The position numbers and the translations under genes are program-made. This document shows positions 32,500-44,426 of a stretch of DNA of 64,000 bases, piece after piece. Under the pieces are notes generated by a model, which did no database searches, was not told the DNA's origin, and saw only the letters and a list, made by a program, of their open reading frames with translations. Within the stretch, counting starts at the first letter, position 1; the number at the start of each line of letters is the position of its first letter. This DNA comes from Apricaphanius iberus (Eukaryota; Chordata; Actinopteri; Cyprinodontiformes; Aphaniidae): NCBI GenBank assembly GCA_028564705.1, contig JAPXFQ010001135.1, positions 372,001-436,000 of the forward strand, in the 5' to 3' direction.

Positions 32500-32900
32500 C
32501 AAGCCATTCAAGGCCATCTTGCTCTTTCTGTCAGACAAGCCTCTCCATCTCGTCTCAGAAATTACTGCAGAGGTTAGAGGGGTATTCAATAGCCGTAGCC
32601 CCTCATGCTCCTCCAGGGCTTAAGTGATGACACAGAATGATTATAGCACCGTTAAATACCCGGTTTAATGAGCCAATTAGCCCTATTGACATCCATAGCC
32701 GTCTCGGAGGTGGGGAAAGTATCAGGTACATGCTCCTTAATCAGAACCAATAACACCATTTAGCCTTCAAACACTAATCCTGACTCGCAGGCTCTCTCTG
32801 GATTCCACTGTGATTTGTCTGTACTCATGCTGAGAAACTTCACGCCTGATTCATTTTCATTTCCACTCCTCCTGCACAGTTGTAAGTTCACTGTGGTTTT
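32500..32900. promoter_or_regulatory. Candidate conserved non-coding element
   Basis: A unique 400-base block includes CCGTTAAATACCCGGTTTAA, TGAGCCAATTAGCCCTATTG, CAGAATGATTATAGCACC and GATTCATTTTCATTTCC. It has CAATTA homeodomain cores, a CCAAT-like element and no open frame or repeat. Motif density and balanced composition stand out from the AT-rich flanks. No alignment was possible. Confidence 0.35.
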
Positions 32901-33980
32901 GCTACCATTATGACTGATGAGTTTTGGTATGATTTAATGTTAGCTCAGGATGTTTTTTTGTTCAATATATATTTTAAGCAGTTACAGCAAAGCTCAAACC
33001 ATACCTAACAGATGATTAACCTCTTTTTTTCCTATTAGAAATTAAGACATCTTTAAAAATTTACAGGCCGACAGTGGAAAACCCTGTCTTGTTTGAGGAT
33101 TCTGTTTGATGGTGTACAAAAAACGAAACTGAGAAAGTGTTACAAAGTGCTTCAGGTAAATTTGGAGCATTTCATTAAAATACATGCCACAACAAAGACA
33201 GTGAGACTCGAAGCCTTAACCATGGGCACTTGTTGAGTCATAATTGAATGGATGTTTTACTATTATTCAAGTTACTGTAAATTTTATCCATCCTCAGACT
33301 CACTAAACCGTGAGAATATCTCAGGATGTGCACATGAAACCGTTTTCTTCTCTCAGTGTCGCAATGTTGCCACAAGGATAGGAAAAAAGCGTAAAAAACA
33401 AAAATTCGTTTGACCAGAGACTAAAAGACAAAAATCCTGCACTGCCTTCCAGGTACTCAAATGTTACCTACTCGAATTTAAATGTCATATTCGAGGAAAA
33501 TGCTTTGACTGAGCATGTACAGGATGCAAAACTGTAGTTTGATACAGAATGAAAAACTGTTTTTACTGCGTCTTTTTGTGGTTAAACTGAAGTGTGAAAA
33601 AAGCTGAAAGAGTGCTGTATGTCTGTTTTTTTTAATTTCTGAGTAACAAACATCAAGGTCAGCCACTTAAACTTAAGTAATGCACCAGCATACACACAAA
33701 TATACAGTCCACAACTCAAATTGGTGCACTTCCTTTGCTACATATGATGCATACTTGCAGTTAAACACCAAGTCCACAACTGGCACCACAACATTGTCAC
33801 ATAAACCTACATGCTCTTCACACCTTTATGGGCGTCTGCCAGGTTCACAACACAAACAACCTTTAAATCATCCCCCACGTTTCTCTGTTTTACAGTCATA
33901 CTTTTACAATCTAGAGTACCTAAATGCATGTCGACAACGATATATTCTAATATAATTTGAAAATAGCAAGACCTTTCAAA
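32901..33980. other. AT-rich non-coding sequence
   Basis: No gene or clear repeat. A 91-codon plus frame at 33680-33955 shows no recognisable domain. Confidence 0.45.
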
Positions 33981-33984
33981 AATA

Positions 33985-34118
33985 CAGTACAGTACAGTAA
34001 TGTATGCACTCAGCATTTGACTATGGCTTCTTTTGCATGAATTACTGCCTCAATTTTGCATTGCATGAAGGTCATCAGTCTGTGCCACTGATGAGGTGTC
34101 CTGGTCTCTGCTTAGAAA
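33985..34118 (-). mobile_element. Mariner-like transposon fragment
   Basis: TTTTGCATGAATTACTGCCT and CAGTCTGTGCCACTGATGAG match the stretch of the fish mariner family, also present at 8.7 kb, that follows its left end. The fragment ends about 30 bases before an L2-like LINE 3' end. No frame is open. Confidence 0.65.
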
Positions 34119-34144
34119 TTAAACCCAGACTAAAATGCAAATCC

Positions 34145-35075
34145 AGTAATTCAATTAAATTCAATTCAGTTTATCTATGTTGCACCAGTTCACAACAGAT
34201 GACATTTCAAGTCAATTTACAAGAAAAGTAATTTCAATACAATATACAAACATTCCAATCAGTTAAAGAAATTATATTGAACTAATCCCAGCCAATTGCA
34301 TCAAGTTATTGATGTGAGATTGTGCCGTCTACATGCAATCCTCTCAGCAATCCCTCATACTGGTCAAACTTGTAGCAGCAATGGAGAGGAAAAACACCCC
34401 ATTTAGTAGGAAGAAACCTGCAGCAGAACCTGGCTCAGTACAAGCGGCAATCTGCAACGACTGTCTGGGGGTTTGGGACGACAGAGCAAAAACACAAACG
34501 GAACTGATGCAAGGATACCTTCTATATTAAAGGAAGTAAAAAGTTGTTATCGGACATGGAGGATCTCAGGGAGCATCATTTGAATTGATGCTTCCCATCC
34601 AACAGGGTATTGTAGCTGAGCAGGATACCAGACCAGGTGGAGCTTCTATGGAGAGAAAAACACTGAGAAAAAAACAGGTTAACTGCAGAAATAATAGAAA
34701 AAATACAACTGGAAAGTAGTAGAAGAGAAAAGCAGAGCAAAGAAAAGTGACCAGTCTGTCCTCCAGCAGCATAAGTGCAGAGATAGAATGGCATAGTTTA
34801 TCCTGAGCTAAATATAATAAAAAAGGAAGGTTTTAAGCCTAGTCTTAACAATAGAAAGGGTGTTGGCCTCACAGACTAAAACTGGGAGCTCGTTCTACAG
34901 GAGAGGAACCTGATAACTAAAATAACTGCCTCCCATTCTACAGTACTTTTCAAAATCCTAGAAACTACCAGTAAACCTGCAGTCTAAGAACAAAGTGCTC
35001 TTTTAGGAACATACTATATAAAATGTCTGATGTATGATGGACCTTGATTATTAAAGGCTTTATTAGGGCTTTTTT
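34145..35075 (-). mobile_element. L2-like LINE 3' end (same family as 42.5-43.7 kb)
   Basis: Read on the minus strand, the copy begins near 35075 in the C-terminal reverse transcriptase region. The text around 34940-35010 corresponds to the RTLRSQTAGLLV segment but is full of stops. It continues through a 3' UTR and ends near 34145 in a GAATT-type tail. The 3' terminus is weakly preserved (GACATTTCAAGTCAATTTAC on the plus strand). The first 900 bases of the related plus-strand copy at 42.5 kb have the same order of segments. It is older than that copy judging from its divergence. Confidence 0.75.
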
Positions 35076-37840
35076 AGGTGGTTAGACCTAAATTTAGGGA
35101 ACTGTAAAGCAATGCTAATTGAGGTGGCAATTGGTGCGACCATAGTTGTAATTGTAATTTTCTGATTGACATGTCTCGTCATACCTGTAGTGAGGAGAGT
35201 ATGGACAAGGACACTTATCAAGCAGATGAACCTGGCTTCTGCAAACCAGCTGATCCAGTTGGAAATGGTCGTAATGAACAATCCTTCTGCCCTCAAGCAT
35301 ACCAAAGTATCCAAGCCAGGAAAGTTGAGGAGCCAGCTTAAGTAAATAAAGTGTTTCCGACAAAAAGTCCCCCTACAGGACACCATCACAATTCACCCCT
35401 TCGTCCCTCATCGCAGCCCTCAAGAAGGATCTACATTTTCACTTTTGATCTATTTGTTGTATGTTCATTATTATTGTATGTGGACTATCGAGACTGTTTA
35501 ACACCATATTGATCATAGTTTCCCGGGATGGACAAGATCAACATTTCAATATCTTCATATATTAGTTTTAGTATGTGTTTAACGAATTGGTCAGTAAGTA
35601 CTTTGAATTTATAATAAAGTTGAACTTATTGTTTGCATTTATTCCCATTTATGTCAGACTTATTAAGGATTGCATTTAATCGTATTTTAACTGTTTTATA
35701 TTAAAAACTATCCCTCGTGTCGGTTTGGAGATCCGGTGCACCATAAATGTTGTCGCCTGGCCAGAGGGGCACTTTATCCTGTTACGGCGGCGACAGGTTT
35801 TCGGCCCCACGCAACAGATCGCTACTGGCATAGGTTTAATTGTTCTTCACTATTACCTTGGACATGTGCGATCCTGCATAAGTCCCATTATAATGTCTCT
35901 ATTTTTATATGCTTTAGTCATAATCTCATTTACTAAAGTATATTTTACTATACTGAAATTTATTTACCGTATATTACTCACATTTACTTGCATTTATAAG
36001 TTGCTAATTAATGATGCTAGGTGGCATCAAACTGGGGAATGTAGAAGTCAAATTTAATATAGCATCCTGGGCCTGGAAACACATTCTTCCATGTGTACGT
36101 GACATTTGTCCATGGCTGGTAAGCATCAACCATGAGAAAATCTAATCTTTTGTTTATCAGCAACGTTTTTTGCTCTGTATGTCAGATGTTTGGTGACAAA
36201 CAACGATTAGGCCTGATATAGTTGTGAGAATAGACGAGTACTTTCCAGCCACAATTGTGAAAGTCCAGATGTTTTCTGTCCAATGACTGCAATGGTCCTG
36301 ATGTCAGGTATAAATGGAAAGAGAAGCTGTTATGAGAGGGAGTGAGTCTTAGCAAACAGGGAAGGGTCCATCACCTATTCTGCTCAGCGCAAAGGTATGT
36401 GATTCGTTAACTGTTTAATAGATAATTTGCTGAATTTGTGAATTTTCCTGTTTGTTGCTGCCTGCCTGTGTTTGTGTGTTATACCAGCCCTCCAGCTAGA
36501 CAAAACAAGATAACATCCTGCATCAGTGTAGGTGAAAGGTCCTTGACTCTCCAGCATTATAGAATATTCCCCGGCTGCTTTCACTAATAATTACTAATCA
36601 TTAAAAATAACCAATCTCTAAATAATTTTCCCACTACAGTCCTCCCCTTTTTACATACATAAAAAAACAAAAATATTTCAAGATAATACATTTCCTAATG
36701 GGTGTGTGAGAGAGCCAACAAAAATACAATAATAAACAATGATTGTACAATTAATTAATCTTCAGCCATTACTCATGTTGGCTAAAGGAATTAGCTCATA
36801 GTAATCAGGAAATTGTCCATTTAAATTACTTTGAGACAAAACTTGTTATTAGAACCGAAAAAACCCATCTGGGGTCTTTTACTTTGTTTAAGCCACTTGT
36901 GTTTTATCTTTGTTTTCCACTATGTTCATTTTGATGGGAAAACGATGTTCCGATGACCTCCCTGCCCTTCGGGACGGCCATACTTCATATTGTCATCTGC
37001 CAGAACTCTAAAATAAATCCAACAGAGACAGATGTTATGCAGCCTCTTTAGCATGTCTCGATGAGATGTTAAATTTCAACTCAGTGTTGAACCGTGTACT
37101 CTTCCCTTGGTTGTTGGTTCTAGGCCGTCATTGTGAGCCCCAAGGTCCTTCTCTGGTCCCCATCAGCCTCTGCAACAAGTGGCCCCTGCCACTTTTGAGT
37201 TCCCGCAGAAGGGGAAATCAGTCAACAGACCTGCATTCTGCCCCTGATGTGGTCCTCAGGTGTTAGTGTTAGTGTGAGTTATTAAGTGTTAATTCTTTAA
37301 GCAAATAATGAGATCAGAGATTAGCAGACATGGGAGTCTGGTTTAGATTACGTTGATGTCGCTGCTGCGTCAAGCAATCGTAAACAAACTCCACCACTGA
37401 AAGTAATAAGCTAAGCTTCATTAACTTTTTATGCAAAAGGAAATTAGTCAAGATAATAGATTATCACACTGAAAGAAAGTTCTTAGGTTTATGCCCCAAA
37501 TCCAAAAACCTATATAATCTAGTTTAAATCTGAGTTGGAATCCATGAATAGTCTTCTTTCCTTCTATCCTCCTTCTCCCCTCAGAATAATTATATTATAC
37601 TATAAACTATTTTTCAAAGGTGTAATTATATTCAGATAAGGCTGAAATCCTCAGTTCAACCCAAAAATTAAATTATCCAATTATCTCCCAATTGCAGTTC
37701 AAATCCCCCTTTTTCTTAAAGATATTACAGCCCTGATCATTATAGCTATCAGCTGTGGAGATAAAAAGTTAAATACAACAAACAAATGTCATTTATCTGT
37801 TCCTCCTGTACCTCTGGAAAGAAATTGTTAAAACAAAAAT
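35076..37840. other. Non-coding sequence, partly GC-richer, no gene assigned
   Basis: 35.7-35.9 kb and 36.9-37.26 kb are GC-richer and carry short frames (110 and 66 codons) with no recognisable domain. 36.3 kb has a TATAAATGG sequence. A decayed LTR element is possible, but I could not find two matching LTRs. Confidence 0.35.
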
Positions 37841-37844
37841 TTTA

Positions 37845-37922
37845 ATAATACTACTACTACTACGAAGACGAAGAAGATGACAAAGTAGAAGACAAAAAAG
37901 ACGAAGAAGAAGAAGAAAGTAA
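37845..37922. repeat. Trinucleotide-rich low-complexity tract (TAC, GAC, GAA)
   Basis: Five TAC/CTA units run into imperfect GAC/GAA/GAT units on the plus strand. No coding frame surrounds it. Confidence 0.85.
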
Positions 37923-39475
37923 GAAACAATGTTGCCATTAATCATTGTGGTTCTTGGGTTGCAGACTTGTTTTTTGGTTTTTGCTTTTTAGAGCTCTGTT
38001 CTTAGAACCGTCCGCCTTTTGCACTGGTTTCCAGATCCTGCTTGAAGTTCATGAGACATTCCCAAAAGGTTATCTTTGTTTGCGCCAATCACCTCTTAAT
38101 TAGTTAGAATTAATCATTTTAAACATCGTAAGAGTATTTTATTTCTTAGCAGAAGTACTCTCCAAAATATATTCATCATCCAGTAATATCGCTTCAAAGG
38201 TTCTCAAGCTGTGACTCGTGAGCCAGAAATTGACTGTTCTTATCTGTTCGATTAAACTGAGAACACACAGTTTCCAAAACCTCTGATCTTGGTGACCAAT
38301 TTCAAAGGTTTTTACCCTTTCAGTTTTTGATTTGCTTAATGTCTAGATGTCCTATCCAATTTAGTGTGATCTATGATTTTTATTAAAGTGCACCAAAATC
38401 AACTTTTTTCAATCAACTCTATAAATGAGTCTATAATAGCACTATCTACTTGTCCGGTCATTAATTTATGTATTTTAGTACATTTCAGTGAAAATATTAA
38501 TTTTGTACCAAAAACCATTAGTTTAGTGCCCCAAGTGGTTAAAAAGTTACACTGCACTGGAATTCACTAGAACTGTAATCCTGCATTGCAAAAAAAAAAT
38601 AAAAAACACCCCTGGGCAGTTTCAGGATGATTCCTTTCAGACCAACCAGGCAGAACCAAAGGGGAGGAGGGTTTCACTAGCAGTTATTTGAGTTTCTCAC
38701 CATCTCAGCTCTGTGGAGCCAACTGGAAAGAAAGAACACGTTATCAGCTGGCCGTTATATTGGCTTCGGTGGTGGCATCAAAAAGGCCACCGACCAACTA
38801 CCATTGGGAGGCTGTTGGGGTAACAGAATGGCTGCCGACCCGGTGTAAGGGATGAGGGAAGATGGAGTGCATTCAATATATTCTGAGCAAACCAATGTTT
38901 TTCCATAATCCAGCATTGAAAATGTAACACCAATGTCATTGAAAAGAGACCAACAGGGGCAGAACAGTTGGGGGACGGTTGTACGCTGCAAAGAATTTTG
39001 AGTAATGTGTTCATTGTGTTCATTGTAAAAGTCTTCCCCATGGTTATTATCGTTAACGGAAAAAAACGATATAACAAAAAGTACAAGTAAAAAAAAATTT
39101 TGTTAACTGAAATAAAAATAAAAATGAGAATATGAAAGAAAACGAAAGCGAACTGAAACTGTAATGACTGTTCACAAACTAACTAAAACAATGTGCTTAG
39201 TTTTCGTTTCATAAAGTGTCTCATAAAATCTAGAATAATTATTTATTTGTCGCTCTCTGTCTGCACACTGTCACCAGAAACAGATGCGATCACGTCTTTT
39301 GCCTTTTTAGTTGCACAAATCGCTTTGGATTACAGGCTATCAGAAGAAGCAATTAAAATAATGATTAAACACGCAACAATCAGCAGAAATAACTTCATAA
39401 CAGGTGAGCTACAAGCTAACATTGCTAACCAACACTGTGACTGCAAGCGCAAACAGGAGCCGGTGTTACACCGGA
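37923..39475. other. AT-rich non-coding sequence
   Basis: No gene is recognised. The minus frames at 38755-39086 and a plus frame at 39193-39495 lack domain resemblance and splice context. 38.64-38.99 kb is GC-richer and unassigned. Confidence 0.4.
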
Positions 39476-39477
39476 GC

Positions 39478-39532
39478 TGTGTGTATCTGGTGTAGCTGGT
39501 GTAGGTGGTGTAGCTGGTGTAGGTTGTGTGTG
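39478..39532. repeat. GTGTAGCTG minisatellite
   Basis: About five 9-bp units of GTGTAGCTG/GTGTAGGTG in tandem. The antisense reading gives the Thr/Ser/Tyr-rich repeat seen in an overlapping false frame. Confidence 0.85.
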
Positions 39533-39723
39533 TATCCGCAGTGTTGATGGACAAATAATCCCTCTGTAGTTTCTGGTTGTTGGTGGTTTTTACTAGCTGT
39601 ACTGCATTATCCCTACATGTTAGTCAAGTTGTATGTGTAGCCATGGTCCTCCTAGTGTCATGTCAGCAAAGGTTGAGAGAAAACACCAGAGACCAATTTG
39701 GGATTACATACTACTAGAATATA

Positions 39724-40231
39724 CAGTACACACATTCTCATTCAGTGCATTTTCTTCGTTTTCATGACTATTAACATTGTAGATTCTCACTGAAGGCATC
39801 AAAACTATGAATGAACACGTGGAATTATGTAGTACCTCTCCAAAAATTGTGAAATAACCTGGCCTCCAAAGTCACCAGACCTGAACCCAATCGAGATGAT
39901 TTGGGGTGAGCTGAACCACAGAGTGAAGGCGAAAGGGCCAACAAGTACTAAGCATCTCTGGGAACTCCTTCAAGACTGTTGGAAAACCATTTTGGGTAAC
40001 TACCTCTTGAAGCTCAAGAAAATGCAAAGCACTTTGCAAGGCTACTTTGAGGAATCTAAAATATAACACATGTATTCGGTTATTTCACCCTTTTTGTTCA
40101 ACTACATACAGTAATTCCATACATCATGTGTAAATTCATAGTTTTGATGCTCTTAATTGAGAATCTACAATGTGAGTCATGAAAATAAAGCAACACATTG
40201 AATGAGAAGGTGTGTCCAAACTTTTGGTCTG
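39724..40231 (+). mobile_element. Internally deleted Tc1-like transposon, 508 bp, both ends present
   Basis: The right end GAATGAGAAGGTGTGTCCAA and the left end CACACATTCTCATTCAGTG are inverted copies of a well-known fish Tc1 terminal repeat; the left one lacks about 12 bases. TA flanks both sides (39722-39723 and 40232-40233). After 135 bases of 5' sequence the element jumps to the end of the transposase gene, so roughly 1 kb is missing. What remains is a non-autonomous derivative that an active relative could once have mobilised. Confidence 0.85.
39860..40066 (+). pseudogene. Tc1 transposase C-terminal remnant
   Basis: A 68-codon open stretch encodes WPPKSPDLNPIEMIWGEL at its start, the last part of the DDE catalytic domain including the final catalytic Glu, then continues to a natural stop (LQGYFEESKI). 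The helix-turn-helix domain and the first two catalytic Asp residues are removed by the internal deletion. There is no start codon in context, so no protein is expected. Confidence 0.85.
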
Positions 40232-40239
40232 TACTCTAT

Positions 40240-40920
40240 GCAAAAATACTATCAGGCAATTATCCAATTTATTGTAGTAAATGGAGGAATTGCAAACACT
40301 ATTTCCCTGCTTTTTCAACAAATTTAAACAAAACTGTGCTTCATTAAGTAGTTAAGAAACCTGGAAAAGTGCTAGAATCATCTCACACCGGATTAATGTA
40401 AACCTATTGTTTTAAGTCTTTAATATGAGTTATGCTCTGATCCTATTTTTTTTCCTTTTTCCAGTGATAGTTTGTGTTCCAAATGTGGTCGTACTGTTTA
40501 GTTATCCTTTGAGTTATGCTGTTGTCAGTGTTTGGTGGTTATTGTCCGCACACCATCATAGAGATGGGAGTGCACGGGAGTAGGGAGTCTTCCTTGTCTG
40601 TCAGGTGGTTGCTCTGTATCTGCTTAGCTGCCAAAAATACTGCCCTCTCATGGTAGTTCTGTGCCAGGATGCAAGGAGTGCAGCTTAACTTTTGTCTCCA
40701 GTGACAGATTTCTTGGGTGATTTCATACTGCAAGTTTTTCTTGCTCTTGAAAGCCAATATTTCTTCAAGTATCTTTTTGAAATAAGTTTTCGTAAAAAGT
40801 GCCCATATTCCGGTTTAGCTCCACCCCTAGTCTTCACTCCACAGGGGCTTTCCTGATCCTAGACATACTACAATGAACGGAAAAGTGAAACACCAAAGCC
40901 CCAAAACGTCCACAGCCTAG
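40240..40920. other. Non-coding sequence
   Basis: No gene or named repeat. A 72-codon minus frame (40539-40757) has no recognisable domain. Confidence 0.4.
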
Positions 40921-40924
40921 CATG

Positions 40925-41265
40925 CCTGTTCGTCCATCCACCTATCCATCTATCCTCTACTTTTTATCCAGCATCGGGTTGTGCTGGCAACTGCTTAAGC
41001 AGAGAGATGCAGACTTTCCTCTGCCCACCCACTTGGGCAAGCTCCACAGGAAGGATCCCAAGGCGTTCCAAGGCCAGCCAAAAAACACAGACCCTCCAGG
41101 TTGGAGCGTCCTTCATCTGGTTCTCCTCCTGGTGAGACGTGCCCTGAACACCTCACCAGGGAGGCATCCTAACCAGATGTCCGTGTCACATCAACTTGCT
41201 CCTCCCGATGTGGTGGAGTAGTGGCTCTAGCCCACTCCTCCTGTTTTACCTAGCTTTTAATCTTT
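40925..41265 (-). mobile_element. RTE-like LINE, C-terminal coding and 3' tail
   Basis: On the minus strand the segment reads through the last part of a reverse transcriptase ORF common in fish genomes. Recognisable parts on the plus strand are CAACTTGCTCCTCCCGATGT, CTAACCAGATGTCCGTG, GAACACCTCACCAGGGAGGC and GGATCCCAAGGCGTTCCAAG. It ends in degenerate GGAT units near 40935-40960. The product part corresponds to the C-terminal basic region after the polymerase. It is 5'-truncated and has shifted frames. The clade assignment (RTE-like) is from memory of the family's 3' end. Confidence 0.7.
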
Positions 41266-41990
41266 CTCTTCGGGAGATCCATCCCTTTTAAAAATATAAC
41301 TACAACTGAAATGTTTATCTATTTTAAATCTGCATTTTAAAAAGCACAGATTCTTAGACACAAGTTTCCAATTTCTATAAATTGAGTTGATGTTGACAAT
41401 TATTACTAATTAGCCATGGGTACTTGATCATTTTGAAGGAGATTTTAACTGGACTGAATGTAAATATCTTTTTAATGACTACATATGGACTGACTGAAGG
41501 TAATCGGATTTGAATTAAATCTACATGTTTTCATATAAAGTGCTCAAAGAGGACCTTGGTTTGTCATTCCCTTGTTTTATTAAAATTAAATCTTAAAACC
41601 AACCTGCTCAAATTTGCTTTTAATAAATAATCTGATGTTAGTCTGTTCTTAACTATTTCAATGATTACTTTGTTAGTATGTCTGCCTATATTTCTGATTT
41701 TGCTCTCTTGCATTGTAAAGTGTCCTTGGGTGCTTCGAAAGGTACTTCAAATAAAATATTATTAAGTATTATTAAGTAAATGTTCCGAATTGTAATTGGA
41801 TTTCCACTGGATGAGTTAACTTTTTTGTCTGTATATCTTTTTTGTTGTTGTTGTTGCAAAGGATCAGAATTGGAATTTAAAATTAACATTATAATTTCTA
41901 AAAAATATATTTACATTTCTTGGAAGAAAAACGTATTTTTCTATCCTTACAAATACAGGAAAAAACAATCATGCTTCCAGAGACATCGCT
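41266..41990. other. AT-rich non-coding sequence
   Basis: No gene is recognised. A (TTG)n run lies near 41841-41858. Confidence 0.4.
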
Positions 41991-41999
41991 TAAAGAGTC

Positions 42000-42380
42000 T
42001 TGATGTGTTTGTGGGTAAAATCTGGACTCCAGATGGCGAAGCAGAGAAACATCAGACTGACGTCCCTAAAGAAGCGATCCAGAGCTGCGCAGTAGTAGTG
42101 AATCTCTTATCAAGTACTGTCCCTGTGGACCAGCAAACGTGTCTACCACGCCACGTCTGTCTGCTTTCCCAAGTGGCCACAGGGGAGGGCCAATTAGCTG
42201 TTCCCATGGAGAGGCACTGAGGCCCTAATAAGAGACGGCAAGAGAAGGAGAATCAATTAAACCTGCGCTGACCCCTGGAAACAACACGAGAGGATTTGTC
42301 TTTGTACAATCGTAACAATGAGACAGCAAGATAAAGGTGGGAATTTTCGCCTGTCCTCTCTCATTTCACTGCACTGGCTT
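42000..42380. promoter_or_regulatory. Candidate conserved non-coding element
   Basis: A unique GC-balanced block includes AAGAAGCGATCCAGAGCTGC, GAGGGCCAATTAGCTGTTCC, GGAGAATCAATTAAACCTGC and TTGTACAATCGTAACAATGA. It has homeodomain cores (CAATTA, TCAATTAA), a CCAAT-like box and a SOX-like ACAAT pair. A 146-codon plus frame ends inside it but shows no domain and starts in low-complexity DNA. Nothing supports an exon here. Confidence 0.35.
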
Positions 42381-42544
42381 GAACTCAGTATGAATATGTT
42401 AAATTAGAAGTCTGTTGGGTCAAAAAGTCACAATGGTGCAGGCCAACTCATACTCTCTTGGGTTTTTTAGTAAAAGCCTGGTTTTACATTAATATGCTTC
42501 TTTCAGACTGAGACAAACTCAACTTAAGATTTTTTATTTTTCAT

Positions 42545-43715
42545 GAGAAAAAAAGGACCTGAACACTTCTGACATATAAAGCTCTTAATAATCTAGCTCC
42601 ATCATACATAAGAGACCTGATTGTTCCATATGTTCCTAACAGGACCCTTCGCTCTCAGACTGCAGGTTTACTGGTAGTTCCTAGGATTTCTAAAAGCAGA
42701 ATGGGTGGCAGATCTTTCAGCTATCAGGCTCCCCTCCTATGGAACAGGCTCCCAGGGTTGGTTTGTGAAGCAGACAATTTGTATATCTTTAAAACTAGCC
42801 TTAAAACTTTCCTCTTTGACAAAGCTTGCAGTTAGAGATATGTTAATAGGTAGTTAGAGACAGGTTAGACAGGTAGCTAGGAAGAGATAGGTTAATGTTA
42901 GTAGTCAAGTAGAGTATCAAAAGCTAGGAAGGGATATGAAGAGGTAGAGTAGCTACGTAGAGATAGATTAATGTAAGCCAAGTAGAGAGTGTTAGTAGCT
43001 ACTGTAGGTCTCCTAGTAGCTAGGAGACAGGTTAATGTTAGTAGTCAGGTAGAGTATCAAAAGCTAGGAAGAGATAGGAAGAGGTAGAGTAGCTAGGTAG
43101 AGATAGGTTAATGTAAGCCAGGTAGAAAGTGTTAGTAGCTAGGTCTCCTAGTAGCTAGGAGACAGGTTAATGTTAGTAGCAATGCTGCTTTAGGCTAGGC
43201 TGTTGGAGGACATTATTAGGGTCTGTTCCTACTTTCTCTCCTACTTCTCCCCAACTGCATGATGTGCTGTCAATTCAAGCGCTAACCTGTTTTCTCTTAC
43301 AGTAGGTGCTCCTGACCCGCCCTGCTTGACGACCCTGACTAAGATGGCATTGCAGTGACGGAAAGTTCTCCACGTCCTGCAACAAACTTCTGCATCAGTT
43401 GTGTTGTTCTTTCTGTGTCTCTGTTCTGTGTCTTTGTTCTGTATTCTCCAAACCACAGACGGTCTCGGCAGATGACCGCTTGTGCTGAGCCTGGTTCTGC
43501 CGGAGGTTTCTTCCTGTTAAAAGGGAGTTTTTCCTTTCCACTGTCGCTTCGTGCTTGCTCATTGTGAGGGATTGCTGAGAATTACACGACGCAATCTTCT
43601 GTGGTTCTCTAATTTCTAAATTAAACATTGTATTGTAATAACTCTTCTTGTAAAGTGCCTTGAGATGACATCTGTTGTGAAACGGCGCTATATAAATAAA
43701 CTGAATTGAAAAAAT
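42545..43715 (+). mobile_element. L2-like LINE 3' end with long 3' UTR
   Basis: From 42570 the plus frame encodes the C-terminus of the reverse transcriptase: LNNLAPSYIRDLIVPYVPNR, TLRSQTAGLLVVPRISKSRM, GGRSFSYQAPLLWNRLPG and FKTSLKTFLFDKACS, then a stop at about 42833. A 3' UTR of nearly 900 bases follows, with a two-unit minisatellite, the conserved GGAGGTTTCTTCCTGTTAAA block and the 3' terminus GTAAAGTGCCTTGAGATGAC...GCGCTATATAAATAAACTG with a GAATT tail. The coding end is open and intact over 85 codons, so this copy is relatively young. The polymerase core is truncated away. Confidence 0.85.
42890..43184 (+). repeat. Two-unit minisatellite (about 140 bp) in a LINE 3' UTR
   Basis: GTTAATGTTAGTAGTCA at 42891 recurs at 43031 and, partly, at 43165. 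The two full units differ by a few substitutions and a 6-base indel. Units are themselves built from TAGGTAG/GCTAGGA words. The array sits between the stop codon and the conserved 3' UTR block. Confidence 0.85.
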
Positions 43716-43764
43716 TGAATTCACCGTCAAACCATTAACGGTCTATGCAGGGTTGAGTCAAATT

Positions 43765-43965
43765 TGAGGCCTTATGTTCAAATGAGAGAGCTCGGTCCAA
43801 ACTGGGCTATTACCAGGACTATGGTCCCAAACACAGCAACAAATCTACAATAGAATGGCTGAAAAACGATTAAGTCAAGGTGTTCTCATGTTCCAGACCT
43901 CAACCTGATTGAAATGCTAGGGTTGGACCTTAAGCTCTAAAAAATGTCCATGTTTGCTTTCAATT
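43765..43965 (+). mobile_element. Tc1-like transposase fragment
   Basis: The plus strand encodes QDYGPKHSNKSTIEWLKND then a stop. This corresponds to the second catalytic Asp region (normally DNDPKH, with the Asp replaced by Gly here). CAGACCTCAACCTGATTGAA follows, the DNA of the SPDLNPIE box, in a different frame. It is a dead piece about 50 bases downstream of the L2-like 3' end, probably the same family as the fragments at 14.5 and 55.8 kb. Confidence 0.7.
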
Positions 43966-44426
43966 AAAGAATTTTCAAAAGTTTTTGGTTCTATTTCGAC
44001 TATATGTTTTCATTTTTTTTACTAAGAAGAGGACAGTTGCCTATTGTAAATATGGAACTCAGCACTCCCCCCTTTCAGTGCAGCATGGTACTTTCTGTCT
44101 CACCCTTCACATTTATGCAGCACATTTATGGCCCTTTAGAAAGTTTAAATGAGTCACACATAATCAATAATTATACAACATTATGGAACAATATCATGTG
44201 CAGTACATGTGTTATCCAAGATGTATATTGGCAATATAAAGAGAAACAGCAATGGGCAGGCACCAACTCCCTGCTTCATTCAGGGTGTGTACGGCGCCGT
44301 GTGTGATGCATAGCTCATCCCTGTCTGACTTCACCTTTCTTCATTTATTAAAACAACCGATGCATAAAATTAGAAGTTTTGATTATATAAACATCTTGAA
44401 ATCATTCACAAAGATATATTTATACA

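Noticed and set aside
35700..36660. Possible LTR element (TATAAATGG near 36310, GC-richer patches)
   Set aside because: No pair of direct LTRs, no primer-binding site and no gag or pol similarity could be seen.
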